Positions 1-9,200 of a stretch of 16,609 bases of DNA are shown here, piece after piece. This stretch comes from Ramicandelaber brevisporus (Eukaryota > Kickxellomycota > Ramicandelaberales > Ramicandelaberaceae). The stretch is taken from NCBI GenBank assembly GCA_025201865.1, contig MU603182.1, forward strand, positions 1-16,609, read 5' to 3'. Each line of letters opens with the position of its first letter. Within the stretch, counting starts at the first letter, position 1. The notes under the pieces are model-generated. The model worked only from the letters and a program-made list of their open reading frames with translations, made no database searches and was not told the origin of the DNA. A program made the position numbers and the translations under genes.

Positions 1-391
1 GGGACAAACAGACAAACGAAGTTGAGAAGTTGGGAAGCTGTGGGAGGGCTTGGTATGCGGCGTGTGCTTCGGTCGACGGGTCAACAATATATGCAGTGTC
101 GGCAGCGGAGTGTTGGCTGCCAGAAACGGCCGAAATGTTTGAAAATCGACTGGCTCGAGAGAATGCAAACTCCCTCTCGACAGCCATAAAAGGCAGTCCA
201 ATCGAAGGGTAGATGTCCCGAGTTAGAACACGTGTGTGTATGTGTGTGCATCTGTTTGTGTGTAAGCGTACAGCTGCCCTGCATCTAAACGCACAAAACT
301 CGGTACATCGCAGTCTCGTGGAACAGGTGATCGCGTTGACTTGTATCCGGTCGACGGGTCGTTCTCGTTCTCTCTCTCTCTCGGCTTCGGT
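1..391. other. 5' flank of the F-box-like gene
   Basis: No convincing gene is seen here; the short open frames on both strands look random. Possible promoter elements for the gene starting at 392 are a TATA-like CATAAAAGG at 185-193, a TG-rich tract at 231-262 and a CT-rich run at 361-382 just before the start codon. The CT run fits a pyrimidine-rich leader or initiation region. An upstream gene could end to the left of the window. Assignment as promoter is inference. Confidence 0.4.
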
Positions 392-1867
392 ATGCAGAGC
401 ACGCATTCGACTTTAGTCGATTGGCACGCTAGTGAGCTCCGTCTGCTCAATCTGCCGCGCGAACTGCTGGAGGAGATCTCGCTCTGGCTTCCGGCTGACC
501 AAACCGTGCAGCCAATGCTGGCTAACAGCTTACTGCACAGTGTTTTCAGCCGTAGACTTTGGGAAACGTATGGTCTCGCGACACAGAAAAAGAGCAGCCG
601 TATCTCAGAATCTGCCTGGCTGCGATATGGCCATTTGGTTCGACGCGCTGATATCTCATCGAGCTACTGCGTGGAAACTGTGCTTGGACACATTTGCGAG
701 GTTGTTCGACTCACAGTAGAGCTTGGGTACTTGCCGATAGTGCTCGATAGTAACCACCACGGCAACCAACTCAGAATGATGCAGCATGTGACAGTAATAC
801 ATCGCAATAACACTCTGCTGGATGTAAAGTATGCAAAGGTTGTAAAGGAGTGGATTGACCATGCCGCACAACGAGATCAACGAGTAACATTTGAATGGAT
901 GCTGCCCGTTATTGGCGACGATCAGTTTCGTTTGCTGTGTGAGATGGCTGACATCTTGGATGACGCCTCCATTCACAGGTTCACTGTGTATGTCCAAAAC
1001 TGTCAGTCACCTGGCCAGTTTGCTACATCCACATTTGCGGCGATGACAAAGCAGCTCACAGCAAGTAGCGGCGAATCAAGTTATGACTTGCTCAGCAACA
1101 TGAGCAGCAGCTATACACGTCTTAGTTGGCTGGAATTGACACTCGATTCCTCTGTTCCTTCCGACGAGTGTGAGCGCATTGTCAGTATCAAGCCAGATAA
1201 TTTTCCATCTCTGCAGCAGCTCACAGTCTCATATTTATTGGACAATACGGCTACCATCGCTCAGCGTCTCTTTTCTCAGCCTCTACACACTGTCACAGGA
1301 TTCGTTATTGCCTGGTGTGAGGATAGTTCAGTCTTGGAGCATTGTATACAGCGGCTTCCAAGTGTTGTCAAGTTGAGGTTACTGGCCTGCAAGTTTCCAG
1401 TCAATATCCGTGCAATTGCAACACATCTGCCACGAATCCACAGTCTGGCATTTGACGGCGAGGATTACACGCTAACCGATGTCTCCTGGTCGTCCAATAC
1501 TGAGTTCCCTCTGCTTACCGAGCTCTCGTTTGCCAAGCATGCGCTCGCAATGCCTCCAGCCAAGCCGGAGTATCTCACGCTTGCACTGCTCTGTGCACCC
1601 AGGCTGCTCTCGCTCCGCTTGGTTGGCTACTATGTTGCTGCCCATGATGTAGAGCTGTTCAAACGGCGCGCCAGCTCATCAGTAAAGTTACTAAACATCG
1701 AGCGTTACCGCCGAAGACTGCAAATGGAGCAGATCGACAGTATTGTGACGCTGTTTCCAAGAGCCAACAGGCTAACTCTACAGCACGCCTCGAAGGCCAA
1801 TAAACAGGCCATACAAGCAAAGTATCCGCATTTAGTAGTCATTCCTTCCCAACTGCAGCCAATTTAA
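392..1867 (+). CDS. F-box-like protein with LRR-like C-terminal region
   Basis: A 491-residue protein. The start is the ATG at 392; the frame is open 17 codons further upstream but contains no ATG there. Residues about 19-60 resemble an F-box: LNLPRELLEEISLWL followed by a helical segment. F-box proteins usually bind Skp1 and act as substrate receptors in SCF ubiquitin ligases. From about residue 240 to the C-terminus there are spaced hydrophobic repeats of the L-x-x-L-x-L type (for example LSWLELTL, VVKLRLLAC, LTELSFAK, LLSLRLVG, ANRLTLQH), suggesting a degenerate leucine-rich repeat solenoid that would serve as the substrate-binding part. No signal peptide, membrane segment or intron is seen. 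The gene converges on eIF2-beta with only 62 bp between stop codons. The substrate cannot be guessed. The F-box call is by motif and layout only; the gene could also be a divergent member of a lineage-specific family. Confidence 0.72.
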   Translation: MQSTHSTLVDWHASELRLLNLPRELLEEISLWLPADQTVQPMLANSLLHSVFSRRLWETYGLATQKKSSRISESAWLRYGHLVRRADISSSYCVETVLGHICEVVRLTVELGYLPIVLDSNHHGNQLRMMQHVTVIHRNNTLLDVKYAKVVKEWIDHAAQRDQRVTFEWMLPVIGDDQFRLLCEMADILDDASIHRFTVYVQNCQSPGQFATSTFAAMTKQLTASSGESSYDLLSNMSSSYTRLSWLELTLDSSVPSDECERIVSIKPDNFPSLQQLTVSYLLDNTATIAQRLFSQPLHTVTGFVIAWCEDSSVLEHCIQRLPSVVKLRLLACKFPVNIRAIATHLPRIHSLAFDGEDYTLTDVSWSSNTEFPLLTELSFAKHALAMPPAKPEYLTLALLCAPRLLSLRLVGYYVAAHDVELFKRRASSSVKLLNIERYRRRLQMEQIDSIVTLFPRANRLTLQHASKANKQAIQAKYPHLVVIPSQLQPI

Positions 1868-1929
1868 AGGGTTTAAAGGGTTTAAAGCATTTTTTTTTAA
1901 AAAAAAAGGAATCAAATAAAAAACGATAT
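1868..1929. terminator. Convergent 3' end region with AATAAA and T9A9 palindrome
   Basis: This 62-bp gap separates two facing stop codons. It holds a 9-bp tandem motif (TTTAAAGGG twice, then a partial copy) that begins at 1863 inside the last two codons of the F-box-like gene. This is followed by a perfect T9A9 palindrome at 1890-1907 and AATAAA at 1915-1920 on the + strand. AATAAA is a plausible cleavage/polyadenylation signal for the F-box-like gene. No TTTATT (AATAAA on -) lies in the gap, so the eIF2-beta transcript probably ends inside the neighbour's coding region or uses an A-rich variant signal. The 3' UTRs must be very short or overlapping. Confidence 0.55.
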
Positions 1930-2904
1930 TTAAGCAGTCTTGCGCTTGGTAGTCTGAGCATGGAAACCAGTCTTGATGGTCTGGACAGTACGCTCCGAAG
2001 CGCACGAGCTGCAGCGCATAAACTGCAGACGGTTATCCTTGGTCAGCACTGTATCAGCGCTCTTGCACATCTTGCAGATGACGTATTCACGGAAATAGCT
2101 GCGCAGCACATTCTCAATTTGCTTCTGCTGGAAGACACCTCGAATGATCAGGCGCTGAGTACCGTCGGTTGAGCCAGAGGTACCCAATTCAGCAAACAAG
2201 AACTGAATCAAATGCTCTGGAGCACGGTTCATGCGCTTGCAAATGTCAGTAATGTTGGCAAACGCAGTCTTCTTGCTGCCTTCACGAGTAACAATTGGTG
2301 GAGCAACGCTGAATGTCTTCTTCTCACCGGCAAGCTCTGGGTTGTTTTCGCGCAGAGTCTTGAAGAAGCGGCCGAGAAGCTCTTCATAGGTGTAGTCACG
2401 GGACGAACCAACCCATGGCTCTCCAGCATCACCAACACTAGCAGGAGCAGACTCAGCAAGAGTGGAATCATCAGCAATGATGTCATCGCCACCGAGCTCG
2501 GCTTCGAATGCAGACAGATCCTTAGCCTTCTTGCTCTTCTTCTTCTTCTTCTTTAGCTCGCCAAGGTCAAAATCATCATCACCCTCAGCAGAGGCAGCTG
2601 GAGCAACTTCTGGAGAGCCCTCGCCAGCAGCAGCAGCGGCGGCGGCACCATCCTCAGTGGCATCCTCGTCAAAGGTGACCTCCTTAGCCTTCTTCTTTTT
2701 CTTCTTCTTGAGCTCACTGAAATCGGGCTCGTCTGACTCACCAGCAACCTCGGGGGAGGCTGCGGCAGCAGGTTCAGCGTCAAAGTCGGCTGGAATGGCC
2801 TTCTTCTTCTTTTTCTTCTTCAGCGATGGATCAACGACGAAATCGTCACCACCGACAGTGTCGTCGAGCGACGCGGCGGCAAGCTTCTCTTCAAGGGCAG
2901 ACAT
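1930..2904 (-). CDS. Translation initiation factor eIF2 subunit beta
   Basis: A 324-residue protein, close to the family size (roughly 285-335). eIF2-beta is part of the eIF2 heterotrimer that brings initiator Met-tRNA to the 40S subunit with GTP, and it contacts eIF5 and eIF2B. The N-terminal half carries three lysine boxes, K29-35, K66-72 and K118-126 (one Ser inside), each after an acidic stretch and separated by Ala/acidic linkers; such K-boxes are the known eIF5/eIF2B-epsilon contact sites. Residues about 170-270 form the conserved eIF2B/eIF5 core ([35 protein letters not shown]). A C2-C2 zinc ribbon follows with C277, C280, C298 and C301, then a basic tail. The ATG at 2904 has A at -3 and opens the family-typical N-terminus. 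No intron. It is divergent to TOR and convergent with the F-box-like gene. Cytosolic. Confidence 0.96.
   Translation of the reverse strand: MSALEEKLAAASLDDTVGGDDFVVDPSLKKKKKKKAIPADFDAEPAAAASPEVAGESDEPDFSELKKKKKKKAKEVTFDEDATEDGAAAAAAAGEGSPEVAPAASAEGDDDFDLGELKKKKKKSKKAKDLSAFEAELGGDDIIADDSTLAESAPASVGDAGEPWVGSSRDYTYEELLGRFFKTLRENNPELAGEKKTFSVAPPIVTREGSKKTAFANITDICKRMNRAPEHLIQFLFAELGTSGSTDGTQRLIIRGVFQQKQIENVLRSYFREYVICKMCKSADTVLTKDNRLQFMRCSSCASERTVQTIKTGFHAQTTKRKTA

Positions 2905-2905
<1 letters not shown>

Positions 2906-2947
<42 letters not shown>
2906..2947 (-). repeat. Seven-copy AGCAAC repeat in the eIF2-beta leader
   Basis: Seven perfect head-to-tail 6-bp units (GTTGCT on +, AGCAAC on -) end one base before the eIF2-beta start codon, so they form the last 42 nt of its 5' leader. 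The leader sequence is CAA-rich and has no ATG. Such unstructured CAA-type leaders are known to favour efficient initiation; that role here is inference. Beyond it the - strand leader turns A/G-rich (TCTTTCTTTC on +). Confidence 0.75.
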
Positions 2948-3267
2948 CTCTTTCTTTCTTTGTTCGCGTGGTTGTGCTGGAATGATTAACTAGATCGAGC
3001 GATTATGGGTGGAAGAAAGCGGTGAAAAGTCAAAAAAAAAAAAAACTGAACAGACGAGACGAGGCGAACTGCACACACAGTAGAGACACTCTCTTGGAGT
3101 AGAATTTTGTTGTTGTTGTTTTTTTTTTTCGCTAATCGCTTACCTGTTCTTGTTCTTTGTTGTCACCGCTTTTGTATTACTCTTTGAACCTGCTAGCGGG
3201 CTTACTGCTGATTAGTTGATTGCTGTTGTTGTAGTTATCAGTTACTAGCTGTTAGTTGTAAACTGAA
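2948..3267. promoter_or_regulatory. Divergent promoter between eIF2-beta and TOR
   Basis: The 320 bp between the eIF2-beta leader repeat and the TOR start codon must serve both genes. It contains an A14 run at 3032-3045 and a T11 run at 3119-3129, the latter after a GTT repeat. In fungi, poly(dA:dT) tracts of this kind commonly exclude nucleosomes at promoters. No canonical TATA box was seen. The TOR-proximal side is rich in GTT and TAGTT motifs. No other gene is apparent in the interval. Confidence 0.6.
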
Positions 3268-6200
3268 ATGTCTGACACGCAGCTGTTCAACCAGAAAGTT
3301 CGCGTCGAGCTGCAGATGCAGCAAAGTGCTGACGCTCGACATGAAACACTGCGCCGCGTGCGAGAGACGGTACGTTACTCATTCATTCATTCATTCATTC
3401 AACTTTGACTCTTTCCTCTCTTTCTTCCTCAGCTTTCATTTGGCTGTCGACATATGATCACATTTTAGACTGACATTTTGCTTTGCATCTTTTCTATTAT
3501 TGCGCTGATACGGAGTGAATGTGCAGATGGACACTGAGGGCAAGAATGATGTACATCGCATGAATCGCTACTACGACGAGGTGGTTAGTTTTGTCAAGCA
3601 GCTTGGAGGTGCTGCTAGCGACCGTGATCGACGCACAGACGATACTATCTTGCAATTGATGGTCATTGAGCACTTTGCCAGCTGCGTTGGTGAATGGCGC
3701 GGCCGTGGTCTCATCAACACTCTTCGTCAAGTCAACAACAACATTAAGGATACACGTCTCATTGATCCGACTGTGCGTGCATGGATGGCATTTGCACGCG
3801 CCACTACACCCAACACATTTGGTGAACTATTGCGCTCTGATATTCAGCGCATTGTTAGATTCCTGGCTATGCCAGCTAGTAACTTGGCTAGCGGCCTATT
3901 GAGAACAGAGTTGTATTTGAAGATGGCTGAGGGATTTGCATGCGAAGTTCCATTGTCCATGCATACTCATTCACTGGATTTACTGCAAGTTATTTGGGAA
4001 GTGTTGTGCTGTCCAAAGTATGAAATTAGAAACTTTGCAAGTCAAGCACTGAGCAAATTACTTTTATCAGCAACATGTCAGCCTTCGGACACGATTAAAA
4101 TGCGCTTTGAGAAGCTATACAAAGATGCAATGAAGGCTATCAAGAGTGCAGCCGCAGCTCCAGCTTCAGCTCAATCGGCCAATCCATCCACTGGTGCTAC
4201 TGCTGCTGCTGCTGCTGCCGCTGCTGCCAACCAGCCAGTGCCTAATGTGCCGCCAGTGACAGTTGAGCAGCTTCATGGAGCAGTATTAGTTTTACAGCAG
4301 TTTTTGACATTGAAGGACGATGCATTAGTTAAAGGATGGTATGCAGATATTGGACGGGTATTCAACGAGTATAAATCACACACTGATCGTACAATCAGAA
4401 ACACTGTTATCGATGCTATTCCAATGTTGGCTAGATTTAACCCTCAGGCATTTACATCGACTCAGAATCCGCAGAATAAATCACTAATGACTGATTTTGT
4501 ATCGTACATGTTGGTTCAGTTGGAAAAAGAACGAGACCATACTCATTTCTATTCAGTTTTGGGTGAAATTGCAGTCAGTGTTGGACGCCATTATGATCCA
4601 TTTGTTAAAGACACTGTGGCTCGTTTACACGAAGTGCTGCTGATTAAGACACGGAATGCACCTTTGAACGATAAGAAAGTATTGGACTGCATTGGCAATT
4701 TGGCGCGTTCCATTGGTCCAGACTTTTATGAATATGCAGCTGGTTTACTGGAGCTGATGCTGACTGATTTGACAGAGTCTCTGGTTAAGGCACTGTCTGT
4801 GATGGCTGAGCACATTCCTGCACTCTCTGCCACACTCAAAGAGAGACTACTGCGCAAAGTCACAGATATTATCCAGAATGCACGCGGTGAAGCTGATGAT
4901 AAGCAGCAGCTCTTGTTGGCACTAAGCACACTGGGAACGTTTGATTTTGGTGGGCATGATTTGACTGCGTATGCGGATCGATTTGTGTTGGACTACTTGA
5001 CTGATACTCAGCCTAATGTGCGTGAGCAGGCTATTCGTACTTTGGAGCTACTACTGGTCAAGAGCAGAGTGGCTCATGACACAGCACTGCGATCACGCCA
5101 GCTTGTTCAGCGCATTGTGATGAGTGTATTGCACGTTGGAGTGGCTGATCGAGAAGATTCAGTTCGCATATCTGCATTTAGTGTCTTAACTGCACGCTTT
5201 GAAGAGTTTTCGCCATATCTGCGAGATCGAGCCAATATTGGTGACTTACTGCCTGCATTGTATGATCAGTCATTTAAAGTCCGTGAATGTGCGCACGAAA
5301 TTGTAGCCAAATTAGTCCCATTGACTTGGTCTCGCATCATGCCTACTCTGCGTGTTGTATTGGTTAGAATGATGACTACTTTGCAAACCTCAGAGTCCTC
5401 AGAAGAACGGTTTGAAACTGCAACTCTGATGAATCAGCTTTTACAGCATGCCCCACGCTGGTTCAAGTTATACACTGAGTTGATCTACAGAAGAATTCGC
5501 CAGCATATCTTTGAACCTTATTCCACATTGCGCTATTTCAGTGAAGGTTCTGGCAGTTCAGTTACCATGGCTGCATTGTCCAGTGACATGCAGAACCTGG
5601 CACTTGGTGGATCAAATATTGGTGGCGGGGCTGTTCCTGGTGGAATGTTGGGTAACATTGGCCCTGGAGGCGGAGGAGCATCGCGTCAGCTGCCTGGCAT
5701 CAATCAATCTGGCATTCCGGCTGGACCAATCTCATCTGGCGGTGGCGGCGGTGGCGGCGGTGGGCCGAGCAGATTGCCAACTCTGCAAAGCACGACCTCT
5801 GCTGGATATGGAGGTGACTTTGCAGCTGCAGTCATTACCAGTGCGCGCGGCACAGGTGTTCTTGGTCCAGATGCATTTATGGCAGCAGCATCATCAACAT
5901 CGAGTCAATCAACGCTTGTTGGTGGATCAATGAGTGGAGATATTGGCGGAGAGTCTGGATCATTTTCTCGGGTGATTGTTGGATTTGATGGCCAAAGAGT
6001 TCAGGTTAGAATGCAAAATCCATTGGAACTAACAGCTCACATTAAAATCATTGGCAACTTGGCGCGAATGGCAGGAGTTCAATTGCGTGCATACCACCAT
6101 GAGATATTTGGACTGTTGCTGTATTTGGTTCAGCATGGAAATAAAGAAGTGCGCTCAACCGCTTTGGAGACACTGGGAACAGTGGCAAGCGAGTCTCCAT

Positions 6201-9200
6201 TGGACTTTGCGCCGTATCATAAATTCCCCGGCTTGCTTCCACTACTTGTTGGACTAATTACTGGAACAGAAGGTGGACGCAGTGATGTGAATGCATACAA
6301 TAAAAGTACATCCAGTAATAGTGGCAGTAGTAATAATACTAACACTACTGCTGACACTAGTAGCAATGCCACATTACACAGAGGACGTAGTTTGGATGAG
6401 AATTTACGCAGTCAAGCCACGCGTGTATTGGGTGTGTTTGGAGCAGTGGATCCCGCAGCACATGGCAGAATGCAGCAGAGTGGCACAGATAATACACTGG
6501 ATGTGGAGCTATTGATCGACAATCAAGGATCATCGCATTCATCGATTGATGATTTCGAAGGAATGTTTATTACGCTGGTTGTTAGAACATTATTGGCCAT
6601 TTTAAGAGAGGCAGAGTTGGCTGCAAAACATCAGTATGCTGCCGAAGCTATCTTAAACATGTTTAAGTTCCAGAAGTTGAACATGGTTGACCACCTGTCT
6701 GAGATTATACCCGGGCTGGCTGATGCTACGACAAAGAGTCTCGCCAATGCTATTCCTGGATTGGTGGATATATTGGAGTTGATTATCAGCGTGGTCAAGA
6801 GTCACATTATTCCGTATGCAGATACGTTGATGAGTTTAGTCTATGAGCTATGGGATGCCGACTCAAGAGGCAATTTAGCCTTGTTAAATATGACTAAGAC
6901 GCTTGCTGAAGAAATTGGAGTAATGTTCAAGCCATATGTCGCTGGATTGGTTAAGCATCTGTCTCGTGTTTTGCGCAGTTCAAGTGCAGCTGGTCAATTT
7001 GCACCGTCTAATAAAATCATGATATTGATTGCATCGCTTGGATTAAGTCTTGAAGAGCACGTGCACACAGTTGTGCCTATCATTATTGAGTACGCACGTC
7101 GCAGTGATATCAATGGTGAAAATAGACGCCACTCCGTTGGTGCACTAATGCTGATTTGTAGAACACTGGATCCACGCTCATTTGTATCCCGCGTAGTTAA
7201 TATGTGTGTGGAGTTTATCCGGGACGAAACATTTGGAGTGCAGCCAGAGTGTATTTCGTTGATTTGCATATTGATGGAGAGAATGCAGGCTGATTTCATG
7301 GTGTTTGCCCCGACTGTCAATGCAGCCGTATTACGTGGTAGAGAGCATGCTGACACTCAGTACAGCGAACGCCTATCTAGATTAATGAGTGGATCTGATC
7401 AGTTAAACACTCTGGAATATCAGCCGATTGAAAAATCAATGATGGCCAAAACACGTGAGAATGAAACTGCAATGATGACATCGAGACAGCATCACAGCTT
7501 ACAAACTGCCACTACTCCACAAGGTGCAACAGCAAATATTGATCCAGTTAAGCAGGCGTGGCATAAGGATGTGCCGCCTACCCGTACATTCCGTCAAGAA
7601 TTGATTGAAAAGTGTTTGCAAATCATTCCATCGCCCAATGACGTAAATACACCGAAAGATGGATGGCAGAAGTGGTTTATGAGCTTGGCTACTGAGCTGC
7701 TTCACAATACTCCGTCCAGCTCACTGGCTGTTTGCTTCCAATTGGCTCATCAGTACTCCCAGGTTGTTAACTGGCTATTCTGCGCCTCATTTGTTGCCGT
7801 TTACATCTCAGCCACCCAGTCTCTTCGTGACCAGATGGTTATTGTCACCGATCGAGTTGTAATGTCAGACAATGTCCCTCAGGAGGTTTTGCGTTCATTT
7901 TTGCGACTGGCTGAGTATTTCCAGCATACCAAAATCAACTTCCCAGTTAATTTGTATAGATTGGCCGTGGCTTCAAAGAGCATTGATGCCCATGCTAAGG
8001 CACTGCGTTTTAAAGAAACTGAGCTTGCATTGGGTGCAAACAGAAACTGCTTGGTTGACTTGATTTCAATTAACCGTTTGCTTGGTGCTGAAGATGCTGC
8101 AATGGGTATTCTGGAAAGATTGAGATGTGAAATTGGCGAAGATGAAATCCCCGCACCAACGCTTGAAGACTTGCGTAAATGGCCTGAGGCATTAAAGAAA
8201 CACTACGATGACATGGACTCGTTGAGACGCCGTGGTGGTGGCAGTGAGAATGAGCGCTACGAGTCGATCTGCGGTGTACTGCGCTGCATGTCAGAAATGT
8301 TTGAATTTGACCAGGCCGATTCTGTGCTGAGACGAGAATGGCCCATTGCATCCAATGAGTTCAAGAGTAAAATGGCTGTGCAGGCTGCCCACATTGCATG
8401 GTCTCGTGGCAAGTATGACGATATGCGTGAATATGCTGGCTACTTGAGCCATGAAAATGCTGCATTCTACAAGGCTATTCTCGAGGTGCGCTTTGGCAAG
8501 GATGATCGTGCGATGGACTGCATCAAAGTTGCGCGCGCTGCTCTGGGCGATCGTATGCAGTCTGCTCTCTCTGACAAGTACGTTCACGCATATCAGCATG
8601 TTGTGCGTGCTCAAGTGCTGGCTGAGCTGGAGGAGATTGTTGAGTATCGCAGTGCGCCACAGCTTATTGAGCGCGATGAGCATCAGCGTCAGCTGGTTAG
8701 CTCATGGAGCAAGCGTCTATCGTGGGCACAGCGCGACCTGAGCACCTGGCACACCATTCTCAATGTGCACTCACTCGTGTTGAAGCCACGCGATGAGCCT
8801 GCCGTCTGGGGCAAGTTTATCAGCATGTGCTGTAAGCGCGGTCTCGATGACCTTGGCTATCGCACTGTTGCTCGTGTTGTTGGTTTGCCTGATGTCAGAG
8901 TGCTTGATGAGACCACTGAAGCATACCTGTTCGATGCCCCAATGCCTGTCACTCTGGCTTACTTGAAGCTCGCATATCGAAAGAACCCTGCTCAGATTCT
9001 GGACTTTGCCCAGCGCTATTCGGTGTTGGCTGCCACTTCTCTTGAATTGCGTGTTGATGGCAACAAATATGTCGCCGGCCGAGCTGATGACAACGTTGGT
9101 CCATTCTCGGTTGACTATTTGGCACGGCTGTACTTTTCAATTGGTATGTGGAAGTATGAGCAGCTGATGGAGCTGGTGGGTCGCAACTTCCTCAAACCGC

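Noticed and set aside
2462-2989. A 175-codon + strand frame rich in Phe and Ser
   Set aside because: It is the antisense image of the eIF2-beta lysine codons and leader repeat; the real gene on - has full family motifs.
5511-5933. A 140-codon + strand frame inside TOR
   Set aside because: It is a frame-shifted shadow of the Gly/Ser-rich TOR insert.
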